Of a stretch of DNA of 64,000 nucleotides, positions 25,367-31,896 are shown one piece after another. The position numbers and the translations under genes were made by a program. The stretch spans positions 3,782,001 through 3,846,000 of the forward strand of contig NZ_CP069161.1 of assembly GCF_018802605.1 (NCBI RefSeq). Reading direction: 5' to 3'. The stretch's first letter is position 1. Each line of letters opens with the position of its first letter. The notes under the pieces were generated by a model. It saw nothing but the letters and a program-made list of their open reading frames with translations, made no database searches and was not told the origin of the DNA. This stretch comes from Paludibacterium paludis. Lineage in GTDB: Bacteria > Pseudomonadota > Gammaproteobacteria > Burkholderiales > Chromobacteriaceae.

Positions 25367-26998
25367 TCACTGGCCGCCCTGCCGCGACTTTTCGCGCAGC
25401 AGGAATTTCTGGATCTTGCCGGTGGAGGTTTTCGGCAAGGCGCCGAACACCACCTGCTTCGGGGTCATGTAACCGGCCAACCGTTCGCGGCAGAACGCGA
25501 TCAGTTCGGCTTCCGTCACCGGCGCCGCGCCGTCTTTCAGGGACACGTAAGCGCACGGAACCTCCCCCCACTTCGAGTCGGGTTTGGCCACCACGGCCAC
25601 CTCCAGAACTGCGGGGTGCTGATAGAGCACGCTCTCGATCTCGAGGCTCGGGATGTTCTCGCCCCCGGAAATGATGATGTCCTTGGAACGGTCCTTCAAC
25701 TCGATGTATCCGTCCGGATGCAGCACCCCAAGATCGCCGGAGTGGAACCAGCCGCCGGCGAACGCCTCGGCGGTGGCCCGCTCGTTTTTCAGATAGCCTT
25801 TCATGACGATATTGCCGCGGAACATCACTTCCCCCAGCGTTTCGCCATCCGCATCCACCGGCTGCATGGAGTCGGGATCGAGCACACTCACCGCCTCGAG
25901 CACTGGATAGCGCACCCCCTGGCGCTTGAGAATGCTCGCCTTGGCCTCCTCGTCCAGCCCGTCGAACTCCGGCTTCCACACACAAAGCGTGGAGGGGCCG
26001 TACGTTTCGGTCAGCCCGTACATGTGCTGAACCCTGAAGCCCAGCGCCTCGGCCGCGCGGATCACCGGCACCGGCACCGGAGCGGCGGCGGCATTGAAGT
26101 GCACCGGACGGGGAAACAAGCGTCGCAGCTCGGCGGGCGCGTTGATGAACATCGACAGCACTACGGCGGCGCCGCACATCAGATTGACGCCATGCTCGGC
26201 GATCATCGGGTACATGGCGGCGGCCTCGACCTTGCGCAGGCAAACCGACGTTCCGCCCACCGCGGCCAGCGTCCAGACAAAGCACCAGCCGTTGCAGTGG
26301 AACATCGGCAGGGACCACAGCTTGACGGTATCGTGGGTCAGGCCGGTTGCCAGGGCATTGGACAAGGCGTTCAGATAAGCGCCCCGGTGGTGATACACCA
26401 CGCCTTTGGGATTGCCGGTGGTGCCCGAGGTGTAATTGAGCGAAATGGCATCCCATTCGTCACGCGGGTTGAGCCATGGCGCATCGCGGCTTCCTTCGGC
26501 CAGAAGGTCGTCGTACAGCAGATCGCCAAGCCTCTCGCCCGTGTCGTACTCGCTGTCGACAATGTCGACCAGCAAGGGCCGGGAACGGGCCAATTGCAAC
26601 GCCTCTTTCGCCAACGGCGCGAATTCGCTGTCCACCAGCCAGGCTTTCGCCGCGCCGTGGTCCAGCTGGAAAGCCAGGGTGCGCGCATCCAGCCGGTAAT
26701 TCATGGTATTAAGCACCGCGCCGGTCATCGGTACGGCGAAGTGCGCCTCGATCATTTCTGGAATGTTCGGCGCCAGCACCGCCACCGTGTCGCCGCGCCC
26801 GATCCCCCGGGCGGCGAGAGCCGAAGACAGTCTGCGACAGCGGTCGAAGGTGTCGCCCCAGCCATAGCGGCGGCGACCATGGATCACGGACGGGTGGTTG
26901 GGCCAGATCTGGGCGGCCCGCGCAAGAAACGTGATCGGAGTCAGCGGAACATAGTTGGCCGGGTTGCGGTCGAGGCCAAGTTCATAGGCATTGCCCAT
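25367..26998 (-). CDS. Acyl-CoA synthetase (AMP-forming), first gene of the Liv/3HB operon
   Basis: 543 residues of the ANL adenylating superfamily: P-loop TSGTTGNPKG, adenine motif MYGLTETYGP, core SGDLGVLHPDGYIELKDRSKD, ending in PKTSTGKIQKF with the catalytic Lys. It activates a carboxylic acid to its CoA thioester using ATP. The nearest types are the short/medium-chain AlkK- or DmdB-like ligases; the exact acid is unknown. I chose the ATG at 26996-26998 with AGGAG upstream. The longer frame from 27091 is excluded because it would begin upstream of the sigma-54 promoter. Confidence 0.9.
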   Translation of the reverse strand: MGNAYELGLDRNPANYVPLTPITFLARAAQIWPNHPSVIHGRRRYGWGDTFDRCRRLSSALAARGIGRGDTVAVLAPNIPEMIEAHFAVPMTGAVLNTMNYRLDARTLAFQLDHGAAKAWLVDSEFAPLAKEALQLARSRPLLVDIVDSEYDTGERLGDLLYDDLLAEGSRDAPWLNPRDEWDAISLNYTSGTTGNPKGVVYHHRGAYLNALSNALATGLTHDTVKLWSLPMFHCNGWCFVWTLAAVGGTSVCLRKVEAAAMYPMIAEHGVNLMCGAAVVLSMFINAPAELRRLFPRPVHFNAAAAPVPVPVIRAAEALGFRVQHMYGLTETYGPSTLCVWKPEFDGLDEEAKASILKRQGVRYPVLEAVSVLDPDSMQPVDADGETLGEVMFRGNIVMKGYLKNERATAEAFAGGWFHSGDLGVLHPDGYIELKDRSKDIIISGGENIPSLEIESVLYQHPAVLEVAVVAKPDSKWGEVPCAYVSLKDGAAPVTEAELIAFCRERLAGYMTPKQVVFGALPKTSTGKIQKFLLREKSRQGGQ

Positions 26999-27058
26999 CT
27001 GGCACGGTCTCCTGTTTGTGCTTGCCGGATCGGAACCGGCATTGACCGCCCTCTTTCT

Positions 27059-27075
27059 TGCAAACCCCGTGCCAA
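27059..27075 (-). promoter_or_regulatory. Sigma-54 (-24/-12) promoter of the acyl-CoA ligase-Liv-hydrolase operon
   Basis: The minus strand reads TTGGCACGGGGTTTGCA, matching the TTGGCACG-N4-TTGCA consensus exactly with correct spacing. The -12 GC is at 27061/27060, so transcription should start near 27048, leaving about 50 nt before the ligase ATG. It requires an enhancer-binding protein; the only candidate in the window is the PAS activator at the other end of the cluster. Confidence 0.88.
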
Positions 27076-27098
27076 CGTCATCGAAAAACACTCAATCC

Positions 27099-27126
27099 AT
27101 TGAATTCATTGAACAATGATTTCAAT
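27099..27126. promoter_or_regulatory. 28-bp near-palindrome, candidate activator-binding site
   Basis: 24 of 28 positions are self-complementary: outer arms ATTGAA/TTCAAT and an inner perfect CATTG-AA-CAATG. It lies 24 nt upstream of the sigma-54 promoter, closer than the usual 80-150 nt, and in the divergent spacer with the orphan binding-protein gene, which it could also control. Confidence 0.55.
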
Positions 27127-27370
27127 AAAGCTGAAAGAATGCCGGTTTCAAATGATTCATCCCGGGAAAAGTGTCCGATCGCCCGGTCAACCAGCCAAGG
27201 CGGCAAGCCAGACGTCCATGGATTCGCCAGTCACTACGTCCGTCATTCCGGAAATACTTGTCCGTTTTTCCGGAATTTCATGATTCTTCACAGAAGCACG
27301 ACGGCTCCGCCTCCTTTCCGGTGCTGTCCTATAGTGAAACAGGCTGTGACATGACCGACTGGAGAGCGTG

Positions 27371-28306
27371 ATGAATCGCAGACTGTTTCTCTGTTCCGCC
27401 GCCAGCGGATTGCTGGCCCTGTCGGGCCGCAGCCCGGCAGGACAGGCGCCTTCCATCGCCCTGATTCTCAAGTCAATGAAAAACGAATTCTTCGTGCTGA
27501 TGGCCGAAGGCGCGCGCAGACACCATGCCAGGCGCACAGCCGACTACACGCTGACAGTGGATGGAGTGCAGGAGGAGACCGATACGCGCGGGCAGGAGGT
27601 TCTCATCCACAAGGCGCTGACGCGCCGTGCCGATGTCCTGATCATCGTGCCGGCCGACTCCACGACAATGGTTCCTCCACTGCTCAAAGCCATGGCGGCC
27701 GGCGTGCTGGTGATCAACATGGACAACAAGCTCGATGACAGGACGTTGGCCGGCGCCGGCGTCAATATCCCCTTTGTCGGGCCGAGCAACTTCATGGGAG
27801 CGCGCAGCGTCGCCGAATATGTCGCCCGGCAACTGAAACCGGGCAGCAAGGCAGGACTCATCGAAGGCGCGCCCGGATCCATCAATGCCAAGGCGCGCAG
27901 CGATGGCTTCCGCGAGGCGCTGCGCGCGGCGGACATAGCGGTCGCCGGCATGCGCTGGGGCTATTGGGATACCTTGCGGGGCAAACAGGCCGCCCTGGAA
28001 TTGATTGACGCCGCGCCGGGCCTCGCCGCCTTGCTGTGCGGCAACGACAACATGGCCATCGGCGCGGCCCAGGCGGTTCAGTCCCGCAATCTGACCGGCA
28101 AAATCCTGATCGGCGGCTACGACAACATCCCCGCCATCCGGCCATTGCTCGCCTCCCGAAAGGTCATCGCCACGGCGGATCAGCACCCTGAACTGCAGGC
28201 GGCCTATGCGATCGATCTGGCGCTCAATGCTGTCCGGCAGCGGCTCTTGCAACCCGATATGCCTTCCATTGTCCAGACCCCCGTCCAACTCGTCACAAAG
28301 GCATGA
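27371..28306 (+). CDS. Orphan periplasmic binding protein, ribose/LacI-type fold
   Basis: 311 residues. The N-terminus (MNRRLFLCSAASGLLALSG) looks like a Sec signal, with no clear twin-Arg motif and a possible Cys at residue 8 that is unlikely to be a lipobox. The mature part is a type-1 periplasmic binding fold similar to RbsB: NEFFVLMAEGAR, VPADSTTMVPPL, FVGPSNFMGARSVA, CGNDNMAIGA, GGYDN. There is no permease or ATPase beside it, so it may serve a distant importer or present its ligand to a sensor. It starts at ATG 27371 with GGAG upstream and is followed 3 nt later by another binding protein. Confidence 0.82.
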   Translation: MNRRLFLCSAASGLLALSGRSPAGQAPSIALILKSMKNEFFVLMAEGARRHHARRTADYTLTVDGVQEETDTRGQEVLIHKALTRRADVLIIVPADSTTMVPPLLKAMAAGVLVINMDNKLDDRTLAGAGVNIPFVGPSNFMGARSVAEYVARQLKPGSKAGLIEGAPGSINAKARSDGFREALRAADIAVAGMRWGYWDTLRGKQAALELIDAAPGLAALLCGNDNMAIGAAQAVQSRNLTGKILIGGYDNIPAIRPLLASRKVIATADQHPELQAAYAIDLALNAVRQRLLQPDMPSIVQTPVQLVTKA

Positions 28307-28309
28307 TCC

Positions 28310-29077
28310 ATGCGCCACTCCGTCCGGCCTCGCGCAGCCGCGCTGGCCATTCTGCTGGTGCCCGCCGTCGGTATCGCCGCCACGCCCCTGCGCATCGTGG
28401 CCGAGGACTATCCGCCTTTCCTGCGCGACACGGGGAAGGGCCTGACGGGTCCTTACGCCGACGCATTCCGCCTGCTGATGCGTCGCCAGGGAGTCGAGGT
28501 CAATTATCAGACCCTCCCCATGAAACGCGTCTTCCAGCAGGTCGCCATGCAGCCGGGCACCTGCGCGCTGGCGGTGAACTACGCTCCCGGAGAAGCGGAA
28601 ACGTTGATCTACGTCGGCAAGGTCGCGCCCATTACCTTGACGGTCTATGTCCGGCAAACGCAAAGCGAGCCGATCACCAACATCGAGCAACTCCGCTCGC
28701 GCCCGGTCGGTGCGATCAATATCGCCGAAATTCGCGATCTGCTGGGTACGGCCGGCATCGCGTTCACCCCGGTCGACAGACCCGCGCTGGGCATACCCAT
28801 GCTCAACGCCGGGCGCTTTGACGCCTTCATCAGCGATACCCGCCCGGATGTGCAGTTCATCGGCGGCAGGGGCAGGCCGGTCAAGGCCTTCACCCTCGCC
28901 CGGGCAGAACGATGGGTCGCCTGCCATGCCGCCATGGCGCCAGCCACCCTCGCCATGCTCCGCCGCGCCTTGCGCGAGGGGGTATTCGCCGCGGAAACCC
29001 TGCCGGTCTGGCACAGTTACGGCATGGACAGCTTTTTTCTGGAAACGCGCCAGCAATGGCTGCAACCGGCCAACTGA
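28310..29077 (+). CDS. Periplasmic binding protein, amino-acid type (SBP_bac_3), orphan
   Basis: 255 residues with a Sec signal peptide (cleavage near VGIAATP). The type-2 periplasmic binding fold is recognisable: PLRIVAEDYPPFL, GPYADAFRLLMRRQG, NYQTLPMKRVFQQV, and a weakly conserved second lobe. Many such stand-alone proteins have no transporter and their roles are unknown. It is tightly coupled to the preceding sugar-type binding protein (3-nt gap) and converges with the glucoamylase gene, stops 7 nt apart. Confidence 0.78.
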   Translation: MRHSVRPRAAALAILLVPAVGIAATPLRIVAEDYPPFLRDTGKGLTGPYADAFRLLMRRQGVEVNYQTLPMKRVFQQVAMQPGTCALAVNYAPGEAETLIYVGKVAPITLTVYVRQTQSEPITNIEQLRSRPVGAINIAEIRDLLGTAGIAFTPVDRPALGIPMLNAGRFDAFISDTRPDVQFIGGRGRPVKAFTLARAERWVACHAAMAPATLAMLRRALREGVFAAETLPVWHSYGMDSFFLETRQQWLQPAN

Positions 29078-29084
29078 ATCATCC

Positions 29085-31700
29085 TCACCGGCGCGACACG
29101 GACTCCCAGACCACGCTTCCCCCCAGAACCGTCCCGCCCGAGACGGGAATCGCCGTGCGCCGGTTGGGGCCGGCCTCCCAGACAACAGAGCCGTCCTCGT
29201 TCTTGCGGTAAATCTTGTACTCGACCGTTTTACCCGCCGGCAAATTGACCCGGCCGCGCCAGACAGGATAAGTCTTCGCGTCCAGAGGAATGCCAAGATC
29301 GGTATGCCAGCCGCCGAGCGCCGGGAGGTTTCCGGTCAGGTAGACATGTTGGCCCGGGCGGGTCTGCGCCGTGAATGCCAGCTCCGCGGCCGCGTCTCCC
29401 GGCGCGGGGGGAACCACGCAGTTGCCGTAGCGCTGGCACACGGCCTGCGGCATGTCGACGATGCGCCCGGCCGCCATCGAGGCGATCAGCGTCATGTATT
29501 CGCCGAGCGCCCACCCCAGAGGCGCGATGCTGCCGGTGGGGGAACCCGGCGCCGCGCCGGCCGGATTGAGAACCGGCCAGGAGCCGGCCACGCGCGTCGC
29601 CAGCGACCAGACTTGCTCAGGCAAAAAGCCTTCCGGTGTCGTGAAGCGTCCAAGCTGAGCCAGATAGGGGGCTCCGGCCGAACCGCGACCGGTGCGAGCT
29701 ATCTCCGCCATGGCGCGTTCGGCGGTGAGAATCGGCCATAAGCGCCCGACTCCGGTGCCGTCATAGGGACGGCCATCGTTATGCTCCCCGTAGCCGTCGA
29801 AGGCATAGCGGAACCAGGCCAATGCCGGCAGTCCGCTCCCCGGACTCTGTCCCAGCACCCGGTCCAGCACGGCGAGCGATTCGCCGATCACCGGGTCGTT
29901 CGCGCCTTTCACGCCAAAACGCACCAGTTCGAGAAACCCGCCGTCCACCACTTCACGCGCATCGCGCGAGCCGCCGCCGTTTTTCACCTCCAGGCGTTGC
30001 GGCGAGTCCGGACCGAAGCGCGGCGAACCGTCCGGCGCGGACGGGGACGGATTGAGCCGCAGGAAGTACCGGCCGTTGCCATACGGGCCGGTTGTCGTCA
30101 TGGTCCAGCGCTCGACATTCCGCTGCCAGCGGTCCGCTGCGGCGAGATAACGCCCGGCGCGGGCGAGGTCGCCCTGCGCGCGCGCCATGTCCGCGGCGCA
30201 GACCAGGCCGGCAATGCCGGCCGCCAGGGTCGAGGGCGAATAGCCGTCGTTTTCCTCCCAGCGCTCCTGCTGCGTGCGCGGGCCGTTGGCCAGCAGGTAA
30301 TCCGCGGTTTGACGGATGCGCGGCCACAACGGCGCGTAAACGGATGCGCCAAGACGCCAGGCCAGCACCAGCGGCATCGCCTGCTCGTCCATCTGGGTGG
30401 CGTTCCAGTAAGGGCGCCCGTCGATCCAGGCATTTTGCGGAAAACGTCCGATCCGGCTGAATCCGCCGGGACACGCCTCGGCCCGGAATGCCGGGTCGCC
30501 GCAATCGGTCTGCTGCTGCAGTCGGGTGAACAGGTACCGGACAACCCGCGCCGCCGACGCCGAATCTCCCGCGCTGATCAGCGCATTGGCGTACTTGGCC
30601 AGATCGCGCGGCCAGACAAGGTGGTAGCCACCGGCATTGGCATCGTTTTGCGACTCCCCCCACGGCGTGCCCAATCCCGCGACCATCGCCCCGCTCGCCT
30701 TGTCCTGCAGGGTTTTGAGGGTCATGGCATAGAGGTAGTAACGATCGTCCGCGAGTCCCCGCTGAGTCGACAGCGACGCCGCATACCGCCGCCAGCCGGC
30801 ATCGAAACGCCGGCGCGTATCGTCCATCGGCCCGGACAGTGCGGCCGAGGCCGTCTCTCCGGCCGCCTGCGCCGTGGCGCCGAACGCCAGTACCACGTCG
30901 AAGGTCATGCTCTGCCCCGTTTCCTGCTCCGTGGCGACTTGCCCCATCTGCGCGACATTGCCGGGCCCGGCGCGCTCGAAGCGCCAGTCCATGCGCTTGT
31001 CGGCAGCGCCCCCCAGAAGATCGGTCCAGCCGTCGCTGCGTCCGGCATAACCATTGGAAATGGCGGGTTGTCCGGCCACCATCGACCAGGGGCGGGACAG
31101 CGCGATGGCCGATGCGGAGCGACCGCCTTGCGCGACAAGCGCCATCCCGCTGTCCCGGCGCCGCAGGACAAACGCGGTGTCGTCCCGGCCATTGGCCGAC
31201 AAGTAAGGCTTGAAGAGCAGGTAAAGGCGAAAATCGCTGACACGCCGGCCATCGAGCGCCGTGAACGTCACCCTCTGGATCAGCGCGTCGCGCGCGGGAT
31301 CGGTGAAGATTTCCTTGTCCAGCCGCCAGCCGTGCTCCGGCGACGAAGTCGTCGCGAGCCAGCGCAGTGACCGCGCGTCAGGCCGGGTCACCCGGTACGG
31401 CTGGCGTTTTTCCTCATCCACGAATGTGGCCCCCCGGTCACCGACCAGAAACTGCAGATCGACGCTGGCGAGTGTGTCGGCCGCGGGGTAGTAGATTTCC
31501 GACACGATGCCGCGATAGCCGGTGAAATACACGTTCGATGCCGGCTCGGTCGCCGTGCCGATGAAGGACTTGAGCGCAGGCCCGTGCACAGGATCGCCGC
31601 CCGGCGCGCCGAAAGCATCGCCCGCCTGCGCCTGCGCACCCACCGCCAGAAAAAGCCCGATGGCCGCCCGCACGGGAAGGGACAAAAAAGTCATGCCCAT
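29085..31700 (-). CDS. Secreted glucoamylase (GH15) with C-terminal starch-binding domain
   Basis: 871 residues. The signal peptide ends near VGAQAQA. An N-terminal beta-sandwich domain (about 30-290: AGDAFGAPGGDP, SNVYFTGYRGIVSEIYYP) is followed by the (alpha/alpha)6 barrel: GGYHLVWPRDLAKYANAL, the general-acid Glu in QMDEQAMPLVLAW, and the base in PLGWALGEYM. The last 100 residues form a CBM20 starch-binding module (VYLTGNLPALGGW, YPVWRGRVNLPAG, VEYKIYRKNEDG, WEAGPNR). It should release glucose from starch or dextrins outside the cell or in the periplasm. The start at 31700 is kept; a second ATG lies two codons downstream. Confidence 0.9.
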   Translation of the reverse strand: MGMTFLSLPVRAAIGLFLAVGAQAQAGDAFGAPGGDPVHGPALKSFIGTATEPASNVYFTGYRGIVSEIYYPAADTLASVDLQFLVGDRGATFVDEEKRQPYRVTRPDARSLRWLATTSSPEHGWRLDKEIFTDPARDALIQRVTFTALDGRRVSDFRLYLLFKPYLSANGRDDTAFVLRRRDSGMALVAQGGRSASAIALSRPWSMVAGQPAISNGYAGRSDGWTDLLGGAADKRMDWRFERAGPGNVAQMGQVATEQETGQSMTFDVVLAFGATAQAAGETASAALSGPMDDTRRRFDAGWRRYAASLSTQRGLADDRYYLYAMTLKTLQDKASGAMVAGLGTPWGESQNDANAGGYHLVWPRDLAKYANALISAGDSASAARVVRYLFTRLQQQTDCGDPAFRAEACPGGFSRIGRFPQNAWIDGRPYWNATQMDEQAMPLVLAWRLGASVYAPLWPRIRQTADYLLANGPRTQQERWEENDGYSPSTLAAGIAGLVCAADMARAQGDLARAGRYLAAADRWQRNVERWTMTTTGPYGNGRYFLRLNPSPSAPDGSPRFGPDSPQRLEVKNGGGSRDAREVVDGGFLELVRFGVKGANDPVIGESLAVLDRVLGQSPGSGLPALAWFRYAFDGYGEHNDGRPYDGTGVGRLWPILTAERAMAEIARTGRGSAGAPYLAQLGRFTTPEGFLPEQVWSLATRVAGSWPVLNPAGAAPGSPTGSIAPLGWALGEYMTLIASMAAGRIVDMPQAVCQRYGNCVVPPAPGDAAAELAFTAQTRPGQHVYLTGNLPALGGWHTDLGIPLDAKTYPVWRGRVNLPAGKTVEYKIYRKNEDGSVVWEAGPNRRTAIPVSGGTVLGGSVVWESVSRR

Positions 31701-31834
31701 GGTTTGCCTCTTGCAAATAGAATAATCGGCAAACTACACCCGCTCAATCCCGGTGCGCGACGCCAGTCCGGCCAGTTGACGCAAGCGGTGCACTGGTTGA
31801 CACGCACTGTGTACCGGCTGCGAAAAACCCACAT

Positions 31835-31849
31835 GTCATGTAACATGAC
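31835..31849. promoter_or_regulatory. Perfect 7-1-7 palindrome upstream of the M1 aminopeptidase
   Basis: GTCATGT-A-ACATGAC is an exact inverted repeat 47 nt before the aminopeptidase start, in the 196-nt divergent spacer with the glucoamylase gene. It looks like an operator half-site pair for a dimeric repressor; the regulator is unknown. A TTGACA at 31797-31802 has no matching -10. Confidence 0.45.
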
Positions 31850-31896
31850 CCATTCGACACACCATCAATTTTGTCTGTCCCGGAGAAATATTGATA

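Noticed and set aside
25356..26456. Upstream extension of the LivG reading frame into the ligase gene
   Set aside because: LivG homology begins at 25355; the rest is an out-of-frame shadow of the acyl-CoA ligase, not a fusion.
27473..29296. Open frame of 607 codons on the minus strand
   Set aside because: It is antisense to both orphan binding proteins, which have signal peptides and family motifs; this frame has neither.
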